Of a stretch of 64,000 nucleotides of DNA, positions 43,915-52,282 are shown piece by piece. Source of the DNA: Streptomyces sp. NBC_00154 (GTDB taxonomy: Bacteria; Actinomycetota; Actinomycetes; Streptomycetales; Streptomycetaceae); contig NZ_JAPEMI010000001.1 in assembly GCF_026342835.1 (NCBI RefSeq), positions 2,920,501 to 2,984,500 on the forward strand, given 5' to 3'. The position numbers and the translations under genes are program-made. How positions within the stretch are numbered: position 1 is the first letter of the stretch; every line of letters begins with the position of its first letter. The notes beneath the pieces are model-generated. The model did no database searches, was not told the origin of the DNA, and saw only the letters and a program-made list of their open reading frames with translations.

Positions 43915-44276
43915 CCAGGCAGGACGACCGGCGGACGTACGGTCACGGCGAGCTCGCCCTCGGGCCGGGCACCGCCGTGACCGTACCGCCGGGCACCACC
44001 GCTGCAGAACGTACGGTCGAAAGGCCGAGCACCGACCCCGCCCCATCCGGCGGCAGGTCCAGCGCCAGGTCGTCCCGGGACACGACGCACCGCACCGTGT
44101 CGAGCCGGACGCCGTGCCGCCCCGGCTGCGGCGGGCGAATCCCGCCCGGAACAATCCCGTGACGACGAGTTCCGCGAAGATCTCCGCTCCCTCCCAGGAC
44201 GGGTCCTGGCCACCGGAAGAGGCGGCGGCGTTTATCGGTGTGAGTGGATCACCCACGGGCCGTTAGGATTTCGACC
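43915..44276 (-). pseudogene. Possible decayed coding fragment in 362-bp intergenic region
   Basis: There is no intact gene between the VWA gene and metG. On the minus strand, 44256 down to about 44130 reads protein-like sequence (SGGQDPSWEGAEIFAELVV) in one frame. The frame ending in TGA at 43943 then reads RHGVRLDTVRCVVSRDD and a Leu/Val-rich stretch with typical streptomycete codon bias, but has no start codon. Joining the two needs a frameshift near 44140. A remnant gene is the simplest explanation; chance open frames in GC-rich DNA are the alternative. Confidence 0.35.
43937..43986 (+). terminator. Hairpin downstream of the VWA gene
   Basis: GTACGGTCACGGCG and CGCCGTGACCGTAC form a perfect 14-bp stem with a 22-nt GC-rich loop, 22 bp after the stop. 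It is a likely terminator. Confidence 0.65.
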
Positions 44277-45881
44277 ATGGCGGCCACTGGATCCGAGAAG
44301 CAGGGGGCGACGGCGTACTACGTCTCGACCCCCATTTACTACGTCAACGACGCTCCTCACCTGGGCCACGCCTACACGACCGTCGCAGGCGACGTGCTCA
44401 CCCGCTGGCACCGCCAGCGTGGCGAGAAGGTGTGGTACCTCACCGGCACGGACGAGCACGGTCAGAAGATCATGCGCACTGCCGAGGCGAACAACGTCAC
44501 CCCTCAGGAATGGTGCGACAAGCTCGTCGAGGAGGCCTGGAAGCCCCTCTGGGAGCACCTGAACATCGCGAACGACGACTTCATCCGTACGACGGAGAAG
44601 CGGCACACGGACCGTGTGCAGGAGTTCGTGCAGGACCTGTACGACAAGGGTGAGATCTACAAGGGCGGGTACGAAGGCCCGTACTGCGTGGGCTGCGAGG
44701 AGTACAAGCTCCCCGGCGACCTCATCGAGGCGGAGGACGGCACGAAGCTGTGCCCGATCCACAAGAAGCCGGTGGAGATCCTCAAGGAGGAGAACTACTT
44801 CTTCAAGCTGAGCGAGTACGGCCCGAAACTGCTGGAGTTCTACGCGAACAACCCCGGCTTCATCCAGCCCGAGTCGGCCCGCAACGAAGTCGTGAACTTC
44901 GTCAGGCAGGGCCTGCAGGACCTGTCGATCTCGCGCTCGACCTTCGACTGGGGCGTCCCGGTGCCGTGGGACGAGAAGCACGTCATCTACGTGTGGGTCG
45001 ACGCGCTGCTCAACTACGCGACGGCGGTCGGCTACGGCGCCAACCAGGAAAAGTTCGACGGGACGTTCCCGGCCGATGTGCACCTGATCGGCAAGGACAT
45101 CCTCCGCTTCCACTCGGTCATCTGGCCCGCGATGCTGATGGCGCAGGGTCTGCCGCTGCCCGGCAGGGTCGTGGCCAACGGCTGGCTGATGGTCGGCGGC
45201 GAGAAGATGTCGAAGTCGAACCTGACCGGCATCAAGCCGCAGGACCTGACCTCGCACTTCGGCGTGGACGCGTACCGCTGGTACTTCCTGCGGGCGATCG
45301 CGTACGGCAACGATGGCTCGTTCTCCTGGGAGGACTTCGCCGCCCGCTACACCTCCGAGCTCGCCAACGACTACGGCAACCTCGCCTCGCGCGTCGCCGC
45401 CATGGTCAGCAAGTACTTCGGCGGGACGCTCCCGGAGGCCACCGCCCCCGGCGAGGCCGAGAAGGCGGTCCAGGAGGGTCTCGCGAAGGCCGTCGCCACG
45501 GCCGACCGGAAGATCGGCGAGGAGCTGGACTTCCAGGCCGGCATCCTGGCGATCTTCGAGTTCGTGAAGCAGGTCAACGGCTACATCACGGAGCAGGAGC
45601 CCTGGAAGGTCGCCAAGGACGAGTCGCCCGAGGGCCGGGCCCGGCTCGCGACGATCCTGTACACGGCCGCCGAGGCGCTGCGCGGTGTCGCGGTGCTGCT
45701 GAACGCGGTGATGCCGGAGACCTCGCAGAAGCTGTGGGAGTCGCTGGGCGCCGAGGAGTCCCTGGGTGCGCTGCCCGACCAGCGCGTGCAGGACGCGGGC
45801 GGCTGGGGGCAGCTGCCGGCGGGCGCGACGGTGACGAAGGGTGCGGTGCTGTTCCCGCGCCTCGAGGAGAAGCCCGCGTAG
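44277..45881 (+). CDS. metG: Methionyl-tRNA synthetase
   Basis: A 534-residue class I synthetase that charges tRNA-Met, including the initiator. HIGH equivalent PHLGHAY is at 27-33 and KMSKS at 310-314. The connective-peptide region has GYEGPYCVGCEEYKLPG and CPIHKKP; the paired cysteines and Cys/His suggest a single partly conserved zinc knuckle. No C-terminal tRNA-binding EMAP-like domain is present, as in the short actinobacterial form. ATG at 44277 has TAGGAT just upstream, which could be a ribosome-binding site or a -10 element of a leaderless message. A 14-bp terminator follows. Confidence 0.95.
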   Translation: MAATGSEKQGATAYYVSTPIYYVNDAPHLGHAYTTVAGDVLTRWHRQRGEKVWYLTGTDEHGQKIMRTAEANNVTPQEWCDKLVEEAWKPLWEHLNIANDDFIRTTEKRHTDRVQEFVQDLYDKGEIYKGGYEGPYCVGCEEYKLPGDLIEAEDGTKLCPIHKKPVEILKEENYFFKLSEYGPKLLEFYANNPGFIQPESARNEVVNFVRQGLQDLSISRSTFDWGVPVPWDEKHVIYVWVDALLNYATAVGYGANQEKFDGTFPADVHLIGKDILRFHSVIWPAMLMAQGLPLPGRVVANGWLMVGGEKMSKSNLTGIKPQDLTSHFGVDAYRWYFLRAIAYGNDGSFSWEDFAARYTSELANDYGNLASRVAAMVSKYFGGTLPEATAPGEAEKAVQEGLAKAVATADRKIGEELDFQAGILAIFEFVKQVNGYITEQEPWKVAKDESPEGRARLATILYTAAEALRGVAVLLNAVMPETSQKLWESLGAEESLGALPDQRVQDAGGWGQLPAGATVTKGAVLFPRLEEKPA

Positions 45882-45930
45882 GGCCACGGCTCGGTACACG
45901 GAGGCCCGCACAGGGCTCGGTACGCAGATG

Positions 45931-45962
45931 AGGGGCCCGGACCGGTGACGGTCCGGGCCCCT
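45931..45962. terminator. metG terminator, bidirectional
   Basis: A perfect 14-bp stem (arms 45931-45944 and 45949-45962, GGGGCCCGGACCG core) with a GTGA loop, between convergent metG and the L,D-transpeptidase gene. Confidence 0.8.
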
Positions 45963-46005
45963 CCCGTATGCGCGCGTACGGGCAACTCGTATACGTGACA
46001 TCCGG

Positions 46006-46824
46006 TCAGCGGGCCAGCGCCGCCCCGTCACCCATCACGATCACCGGAACCTTTGCCGGGTCGAGGATGCGCAGCAGCTCCTCCATCCGGTCCTCGGGAA
46101 GCGAGATGCAGCCCTGGGTCGGCCCGCCGTGGTCGACATGGAGCCAGATGCCGCCGCCCCGGTCCTCGCCGAGCGGACGGGTCGGGTCCAGCGGGGAGGC
46201 GCCGGGGACGCGGTTGTAATCGATGGCGATGACGTAGTCGAACGACCCCTCCAGGGACTCCCCGTCGAACCCTTCGCCGCTCACCGTGAAGGCCGGGCTC
46301 TGCACATAGGGCAGCTCGGTGCCCGGCGCCTCGAGCAGACCGCCCGCGGCCGTCAGCCCGTAGACGCCGATGGGGGTCCGGAGGTCGTTCACCCGGTGCT
46401 CGTCGGTCCACCCGTACAGGGCGTTGTGGGCGGGCCACGGGCCGGCGGCCGGCTGCCAGCCCACCGTGGGGTCGTCGCGGGTGTAGAGGACGGCCGTGGC
46501 CTCGCTGGAGTCGGGGGAGTTTCCGGTGACGACGAGCGCTTGCCGGGACTCGGCCGGGATCGCGGACCGGACCACCTGCCCCAGCATCCGGATCTCGCGG
46601 GGCCCGGTCGGGGCGGCCGGCCCGCGCGCGGCAGCGGCCCCGGGGCCCGCCGCGCCGGCGCTGCCGGTGGGCGCGTGGGCGCCGGTGCGCACGGCGGTGG
46701 GTCCGGGTGCCGTACCTGCCGCAGCGCACCCGGTCAGCAGGAGGAGGAGCGCCGCACAGACCGCGTACGGGGGACGTCCGGACGCGCGAGGGCCGGGACG
46801 GGGCACGGGTTCGGGAACAGGCAC
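46006..46824 (-). CDS. L,D-transpeptidase lipoprotein
   Basis: A 272-residue exported protein starting GTG at 46824 after AGGAG. The hydrophobic signal ends in a lipobox (LLTGC, Cys near residue 32), so it is anchored to the outer membrane leaflet. An Ala/Pro/Gly-rich linker precedes a YkuD-type catalytic domain with the motif HVDHGGPTQGCISLP, which contains the catalytic C239 and its His. It should form 3-3 peptidoglycan cross-links or hydrolyse related bonds at the cell wall. It is convergent with metG. Confidence 0.85.
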   Translation of the reverse strand: MPVPEPVPRPGPRASGRPPYAVCAALLLLLTGCAAAGTAPGPTAVRTGAHAPTGSAGAAGPGAAAARGPAAPTGPREIRMLGQVVRSAIPAESRQALVVTGNSPDSSEATAVLYTRDDPTVGWQPAAGPWPAHNALYGWTDEHRVNDLRTPIGVYGLTAAGGLLEAPGTELPYVQSPAFTVSGEGFDGESLEGSFDYVIAIDYNRVPGASPLDPTRPLGEDRGGGIWLHVDHGGPTQGCISLPEDRMEELLRILDPAKVPVIVMGDGAALAR

Positions 46825-47015
46825 GGGGGGCTCCTAGCAGTCGGCGTCGAGGCAGCGGGGACGGAGATCCCCGCACCAAAGTCCCCGAGCCAGTCTTTGC
46901 CGAGCCGACCGACGACTAATCAGACAAAGCGGCCATACGGCTGCATCCGATCCGGTGCGACCTGTCATCCCGGGCGTGTCCTGCTGTGCGAATGTGACTG
47001 CGCACGCAAGGGAAA

Positions 47016-47054
47016 GGGCCCGGAACCGCGCCCTGTCGTGGCGGTTCCGGACCC
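47016..47054 (-). terminator. Terminator after the dioxygenase gene
   Basis: GGGCCCGGAACCGC with GCGGTTCCGGACCC gives a 14-bp stem (one G-U type mismatch) and an 11-nt loop. It is followed on the minus strand by CCCTTTCCCTT, so it acts for the gene ending at 47080. Confidence 0.7.
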
Positions 47055-47079
47055 GTCCCCTCCGCGGGGGAACGGGGCG

Positions 47080-48009
47080 TCAGAGGTCCGTTCCGTCGTG
47101 CGTCTCGTCCGGGTCCACGCCCATCGTGATCGAACCGACGACGCCACGCGCCATGTGGTTCTTGCGGTACGAGAGCTTCATCAGCCCGCCCGTGACACCG
47201 CTCTGGTCGTAGATGGTGTCCTCGGTGAGGGTCGTACGCGTGGTGGTACTGGTCGAGTACGGCGCGATCTTCGCCGAGTCGAGCACCGCGGACTCCGCGA
47301 AGAAGAACTGACCGGTGTGGCAGGTGCGTCCACCCTCGTACCCGGCGTCGGTCATCTTCCCGCCGACGTGCACCTTGGTGTGGATGTGCACACAGCGGCC
47401 CTGGTACCAGCCAGGGAAGATCGTCTTGAACTCCACATAGCCGTGCTTGTCGGTGAGCTGGGTGCCGCGCAGATAGCGCTCGTCGTCGGTGGGCTCCGAG
47501 TGCCCGCCACCGCCGCCACCGGGCCCGCCGGACGGGGGTGTACCCGTCGGGGTGCCGGTCGGGGCATCCGTCGGGGCGCCGCTCGGCGGAGTACCGCCAC
47601 CGCCGGGGCCGCCCGAGCTCATCGACTCGTAACCGGAGTAGATGCCCAGCGCGTCACAGTGCCAGATGTCGACGGCCGCCCGGCTCACGGGCTTGCAGGT
47701 GTCCGAGTCGATCACCTTGAGGCGGAGGGTCATCGGGATGCCCTCCTTGTCCTCGGTGATGTCCTTCCGGATCTTGTCGGCGTCGATGTAGTACGGGCCC
47801 TCGGTGGTCTCCGAGGTCAGCCGGTAGCACTCCTCGCCCTGCCCGGCGGCGGACTTCTTCCCACTGCCGCTGCTCGTGACCTCGTCGGCCGAGGCACCGG
47901 CAACCACGCCCGCCCCGATCCCGGCGGCCACGACCGCCGCTCCACCGGCGAGCACCATCCGGCGACGCGTCATGTCTTTCTTGTGTGCGGGTCCTTGAGT
48001 CTCTGTCAT
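47080..48009 (-). CDS. Tat-exported intradiol ring-cleavage dioxygenase-like protein
   Basis: A 309-residue protein. The Tat signal has TRRRMVLAGGAAVV near residues 14-27. The intradiol dioxygenase fold shows TEGPYYID and, later, FPGWYQGRCVHIHTKV, giving the two Tyr and two His iron ligands. A Gly/Pro/Thr-rich insert of about 45 residues sits near positions 130-170. Family members oxidise catechols, and extracellular streptomycete forms act on lignin-like aromatics. ATG at 48009. It is preceded on the same strand by aspS, beyond the parS-like hairpin region. Confidence 0.87.
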   Translation of the reverse strand: MTETQGPAHKKDMTRRRMVLAGGAAVVAAGIGAGVVAGASADEVTSSGSGKKSAAGQGEECYRLTSETTEGPYYIDADKIRKDITEDKEGIPMTLRLKVIDSDTCKPVSRAAVDIWHCDALGIYSGYESMSSGGPGGGGTPPSGAPTDAPTGTPTGTPPSGGPGGGGGGHSEPTDDERYLRGTQLTDKHGYVEFKTIFPGWYQGRCVHIHTKVHVGGKMTDAGYEGGRTCHTGQFFFAESAVLDSAKIAPYSTSTTTRTTLTEDTIYDQSGVTGGLMKLSYRKNHMARGVVGSITMGVDPDETHDGTDL

Positions 48010-48089
48010 GCGAAGTGAGGCTAGGCAGGGGAGCTGGCAGGGGCGTGTGTGTCAGCTGTGCGTTGCTGTGGAAGGCGGCCATGACGCGG

Positions 48090-48120
48090 AACAGCCCCTG
48101 GCCGACGGCCAGGGGCTGTT
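48090..48120 (-). terminator. aspS terminator hairpin
   Basis: AACAGCCCCTGGCC and GGCCAGGGGCTGTT form a perfect 14-bp stem with a 3-nt loop, about 30 bp after the aspS stop. Its right arm overlaps the start of the parS-like site. Confidence 0.8.
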
Positions 48121-48132
48121 TCACGTGGAACA
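48117..48132. promoter_or_regulatory. parS-like ParB-binding site
   Basis: TGTTTCACGTGGAACA differs at one base from the bacterial parS consensus TGTTTCACGTGAAACA. In streptomycetes such sites cluster around oriC and load ParB for chromosome segregation. It lies just after aspS, outside coding sequence. Confidence 0.8.
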
Positions 48133-48151
48133 GAAGCGGAACCGCTGACGC

Positions 48152-49969
48152 TTACTTCGCGCCGGTGTCCCTCGCTACCGAGTCCTTGGCCTCGGCCTTC
48201 TCCTTCACCGCCGCGGCGGGCTTGCGGAGCTGGATGTTCAGCTCGCGCAGCCGCGCCTCGTCCAGCACGGTCGGCGCGCCCATCATCAGGTCCTGCGCGT
48301 TGCCGTTGAGCGGGAAGGCGATCGTCTCGCGGATGTTCGGCTCGTCGGCCAGCAGCATCACGATGCGGTCGACACCGGGGGCGATGCCACCGTGCGGCGG
48401 GGCGCCGAGACGGAACGCGCGGAGCATGCCCGCGAACTCGTGCTCGACGGTCTCGCGGTCGTAACCGGCGATCTCGAACGCCTTGAGCATCAGCTCGGGT
48501 TCGTGGTTACGGATGGCGCCGGAGGACAGCTCGATGCCGTTGCAGACGATGTCGTACTGCCAGGCAAGGATGTCCAGCGGGTCCTTCGTCTCCAGGTCCT
48601 CCAGGCCGCCCTGAGGCATGGAGAACGGGTTGTGCGAGAAGTCGATCTTGCCGGTCTCCTCGTCCTTCTCGTACATCGGGAAGTCGACGACCCAGCAGAA
48701 CCGGAAGACGCCTTCCTCGAAGTGGCCGGCGCGCTTGGCGGCCTCGACCCGGACGGCCGACATGATCTTGGAGACCTCGTCGAACTCGCCGGCGCCGAAG
48801 AAGACGGCGTGGCCCGGGACGAGCGCCAGGCGCTCGGTGAGGGTCTTGATGTCCGTCTCGGTGAGGAACTTGGCGATCGGACCGGCGAGGGTGCCGTCCT
48901 CGCCGACGCGGACCCAGGCGAGGCCCTTGGCGCCCTGCTCGACGGCGTACTCACCGAGGCCGTCGAAGAACTTACGGGACTGGCCCGCGGTGTCCGGCAC
49001 CGGAAGGGCGCGGACGTGCTTGCCGGCGAACGCCTTGAACTCCGAGCCGGCGAAGACGTCGGAGATGTCGACGAGCTCCAGCTTGGCGCGCAGGTCGGGC
49101 TTGTCGTTGCCGTACTTCAACATCGACTCGCGGAACGGGATCCGCGGGAACGGCGACGTGACGTGGCGGCCGTTGCCGAACTCCTCGAAGAGCTCGGTCA
49201 TCAGCTTCTCGATCGGCTGGAAGACGTCCTCCTGCTCGACGAACGACATCTCGACGTCGAGCTGGTAGAACTCGCCGGGCGAGCGGTCGGCGCGGGCGTC
49301 CTCGTCGCGGAAGCACGGCGCGATCTGGAAGTAGCGGTCGAAGCCCGAGATCATCAGGAGCTGCTTGAACTGCTGCGGGGCCTGCGGCAGCGCGTAGAAC
49401 TTGCCGGGGTTCAGCCGGGACGGGACGACGAAGTCACGGGCGCCCTCGGGGGAGGTCGCGGTGAGGATCGGGGTCGCCATCTCGTTGAAACCGAGAGCCA
49501 CCATCTTCGAGCGGATCGAGGCGATGACGGCGGAGCGCAGCATGATGTTGCGGTGCATGCGCTCGCGGCGCAGGTCGAGGAAGCGGTACTCCAGACGCCG
49601 CTCCTCGTTGACCCCGTCGTCGGTGTTGATCGTGAAGGGCAGCGGGGCGGCCTCGCCCAGCACCTCGACCTCGGTGACCTCGATCTCGATCTCGCCGGTC
49701 GGGAGGTCCGGGTTCACGTTGTCGTCGCCACGTGCGGAGACCTTGCCGTCGATCCGGACGACGGTCTCCTTGGTGAGCTTCGACAGGGCTTCGTTGCCGG
49801 GCGTGCCGGGGCGGGCGACGAGCTGCACGAGACCGTAGTGGTCGCGCAGATCGATGAAGAGGATGCCGCCCAGGTCTCGACGATTGTGCAGCCAGCCGCT
49901 CAGCCGGACGTCGGTGCCGACGTCAGAGGCGCGGAGCTCGCCGCAGGTGTGGGACCTGTACCGATGCAT
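48152..49969 (-). CDS. aspS: Aspartyl-tRNA synthetase
   Basis: A 605-residue class IIb synthetase of bacterial type. It has an N-terminal OB-fold ([20 protein letters not shown]), class II motifs [13 protein letters not shown] and [19 protein letters not shown], and motif 3 in [18 protein letters not shown] near residue 550. The GAD insertion domain lies around 300-420. It charges tRNA-Asp. Many actinobacterial enzymes are non-discriminating and also make Asp-tRNA-Asn; that cannot be judged here. A Lys/Glu/Ala-rich tail of about 20 residues extends the C-terminus. Start ATG at 49969. Confidence 0.97.
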   Translation of the reverse strand: MHRYRSHTCGELRASDVGTDVRLSGWLHNRRDLGGILFIDLRDHYGLVQLVARPGTPGNEALSKLTKETVVRIDGKVSARGDDNVNPDLPTGEIEIEVTEVEVLGEAAPLPFTINTDDGVNEERRLEYRFLDLRRERMHRNIMLRSAVIASIRSKMVALGFNEMATPILTATSPEGARDFVVPSRLNPGKFYALPQAPQQFKQLLMISGFDRYFQIAPCFRDEDARADRSPGEFYQLDVEMSFVEQEDVFQPIEKLMTELFEEFGNGRHVTSPFPRIPFRESMLKYGNDKPDLRAKLELVDISDVFAGSEFKAFAGKHVRALPVPDTAGQSRKFFDGLGEYAVEQGAKGLAWVRVGEDGTLAGPIAKFLTETDIKTLTERLALVPGHAVFFGAGEFDEVSKIMSAVRVEAAKRAGHFEEGVFRFCWVVDFPMYEKDEETGKIDFSHNPFSMPQGGLEDLETKDPLDILAWQYDIVCNGIELSSGAIRNHEPELMLKAFEIAGYDRETVEHEFAGMLRAFRLGAPPHGGIAPGVDRIVMLLADEPNIRETIAFPLNGNAQDLMMGAPTVLDEARLRELNIQLRKPAAAVKEKAEAKDSVARDTGAK

Positions 49970-50142
49970 CGTCGTTCATCCAGTCTTCGCGGTTGGGGTG
50001 GATTCAGCCTCCCCAGGCTACCGCCCGCGCCCCCACGACTTCATTGTCATAGTCACTTCAAGATCATCCGGCGAGGTCAGGACCACCCGCCGACGGCCGC
50101 CCTCGGTGGCGTCGGCCGAGCACATCTTCATAAAGTGGGGCA

Positions 50143-52221
50143 ATGCGCACCGAGGAAGTCCTGGCCGCGACGGCGACCGGCCTGTGGCGCTGGGACCACG
50201 GAGCCGGTTCGGTCACGCTCGATGCGGAGGCGGCCCGGCTGCTCGAGCTCCCGGCCGAGGCCGGCGTCTTCCGCGAGGCCGCGGTGCGCGCGCGTTTCCA
50301 CCCGGTCGACTGGAACGAGATCTACGGGGTGGTGAACCTCGCACTCGACGAGGGCACCCTGGCCGAGGCCAGGCTGCGGATCGTGGACGGAGGCGGCCGG
50401 GTGCTGCGTACCGTACGCAGCCGCTCCAAACCGCTGCCGGTCGCATCGGCCGGCAGCGAGAGCTACGTACTGGTCGGCACCCTCCAGGAGGTCGCCGAAC
50501 CGCAGCCGGGCACCACCGGGGCGCACACCCCCATCACCGGGGACTGGCGCCGGTCCCGCGAGGCATTCCTGCTGGACGCGGGGCGGGCGCTCGCCGAGGC
50601 CCGTTCCACGGCGGAGGTGCTGCGGGTCGCCGCCTCGCTCTCCATGCCCGGGTTCTCACCGGACGGGCTCGCCGTCTTCGGTGTCGCGGGCGAGCGGCTG
50701 ACGATCATCGGCCACCACGGGCACAACAAAGGTGACGAGGACCCGTTCGACGACATGCCCCTGGAGACCGACTACCCGGCCGCCCAGGTCGTACGGACCG
50801 GGCGGGCGATCTACCTCCCGTCGCCCGAGGAGTACCACCGCCGCTTCCCGGCCACCTGGCCGTTGGCCAGCCGCTTCGGGCGCCGTTCCTGGGCCTTCCT
50901 TCCGCTGATCGTGTCGGGCCGGACGATGGGTGCCTGGATGGCGGGGTTCCGGCACCCGGTGTCGTTCTCGCCGGACGAGCGTTCGGTGCTGACGACGGTG
51001 GCCCGGATGCTCGCCCAGGCCCTGGCGCGGGCCGGGGAGGCCGAGACCGAGCGGGAGCTGTCGCAGGGACTCCAGCGGTCGATGATGCCGACCCTGGGGC
51101 CCGAGATCCCCGGCATGACGGTGGCCGCCCGGTACGTGCCGACCGGTGGCGGGCTCCAGGTGGGCGGCGACTGGTACGACATGATCCCGCTCCCCAACGG
51201 CCGTATCGCCCTCGTCATCGGCGACGTCCAGGGCCATGACGTGCGGGCGGCCGGGCTGATGGGCCAGTTGCGGATCGCCCTGCGCGCGTACGCCTCCGAG
51301 GGGCACCGCCCGGACGCGGTGCTCTCCCGTGCCTCCCGGTTCCTCTCCGGGCTCACCGACGCGTACGACGACGGGGAGGAGACCGGCCCGCGGTTCGCGA
51401 CATGTCTGTACGCGGAGGTCGATCCGGAGACCGGCACCCTCGACATCGCCCGGGCGGGCCACCCCGACCCCGTGGTGATCAGCAGCGACGGGACCGCGGT
51501 GATCCGGCAGACCGGCGGCGGACTGCCGCTCGGTGTCGAGACCGACGCCGACTATCCGACGACCCGGCTCGTCCTGGAGACCGGCGAAACGATCATGCTG
51601 TGCACGGACGGGCTGATCGAGACCGGCGGCCACGACATGGCCACCGGCTGGGACCGGCTCCGACCGGTCCTGGAGCAGCAGAGCGGTGACCTGGAGAAGC
51701 TCGCCGACGAGCTGGTGCAGGCCGTGCACGGGCCGACGTCGCACTACACGACGGGCCCGCTGGCCGACCGCCGCGAGGACGACGTCGCGGTGCTCGTACT
51801 GCGTCGCGAGGCCGGCACCATGCCGCGGACCGCGCCGCGCCGCACCGCGATGACCATCGCCCAGGCCGAACCCGAGCGAGTGTCGGCCGCCCGGCAGCAG
51901 CTGCGGGAGCTGCTGCACGACTGGGAGGACCCGGAGCAGATCGACGCGGCCGTGCTGATGGTCTCGGAGCTGACCACGAACGTCCTCGTCCACACGGACG
52001 GCGACGCGCTGATGGTCGCCGAGGCCACCGGGGAGCGGGGCGAACGGCGGCTGCGGGTGGAGGTGGCGGACGGCAGCGACGAACTGCCGCACAAGCGGCG
52101 GCCCGGCGAGATGGCTTCCAGTGGGCGGGGCCTGGTGCTGATGGAGATGCTGGCCGATGCGTGGGGGGTGGATCCGCGAGGGGCGGGGAAGTCGATCTGG
52201 TTCGAGCTGCACGAGTCGTAG
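50143..52221 (+). CDS. SpoIIE-family phosphatase with PAS, GAF and anti-sigma-type kinase (HATPase) domains
   Basis: A 692-residue signalling protein, ATG at 50143. In order: a PAS-like domain (about 1-110), a GAF domain (about 140-300), the SpoIIE/PP2C-type phosphatase beginning near 305 with GGDWYDMIPLPNGR (G341, G342, D343), GDVQGHD and LCTDGLIETG, and a C-terminal HATPase_c (about 565-690, with VSELTTNVLVHTDGD). Phosphatase and RsbW-like kinase in one chain suggest a partner-switching regulator controlling an anti-sigma-antagonist. No antagonist gene is next to it. The last gene on the + strand before the AI-2E family transporter. Confidence 0.88.
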   Translation: MRTEEVLAATATGLWRWDHGAGSVTLDAEAARLLELPAEAGVFREAAVRARFHPVDWNEIYGVVNLALDEGTLAEARLRIVDGGGRVLRTVRSRSKPLPVASAGSESYVLVGTLQEVAEPQPGTTGAHTPITGDWRRSREAFLLDAGRALAEARSTAEVLRVAASLSMPGFSPDGLAVFGVAGERLTIIGHHGHNKGDEDPFDDMPLETDYPAAQVVRTGRAIYLPSPEEYHRRFPATWPLASRFGRRSWAFLPLIVSGRTMGAWMAGFRHPVSFSPDERSVLTTVARMLAQALARAGEAETERELSQGLQRSMMPTLGPEIPGMTVAARYVPTGGGLQVGGDWYDMIPLPNGRIALVIGDVQGHDVRAAGLMGQLRIALRAYASEGHRPDAVLSRASRFLSGLTDAYDDGEETGPRFATCLYAEVDPETGTLDIARAGHPDPVVISSDGTAVIRQTGGGLPLGVETDADYPTTRLVLETGETIMLCTDGLIETGGHDMATGWDRLRPVLEQQSGDLEKLADELVQAVHGPTSHYTTGPLADRREDDVAVLVLRREAGTMPRTAPRRTAMTIAQAEPERVSAARQQLRELLHDWEDPEQIDAAVLMVSELTTNVLVHTDGDALMVAEATGERGERRLRVEVADGSDELPHKRRPGEMASSGRGLVLMEMLADAWGVDPRGAGKSIWFELHES

Positions 52222-52255
52222 GGGGCGGCCCGGGTGCGTCCGGTGGCCGCTCCGC

Positions 52256-52282
52256 CCTCAATCGCCGGGCAGGCTCGATGTG
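52256..52282. repeat. Dispersed-type intergenic element, copy 2
   Basis: CCTCAATCGCCGGGCAGG and following bases match 19170-19196 at 23 of 27 positions. It lies between two convergent genes and overlaps the last codons of the AI-2E family gene, so it also encodes that protein's C-terminus. Confidence 0.5.

Noticed and set aside
42331..44256. 641-codon minus-strand frame across the VWA gene
   Set aside because: Its bulk is Gly/Asp/Leu-rich antisense of the repeat region. Only the first few dozen codons, in the intergenic part, were kept as a possible remnant.
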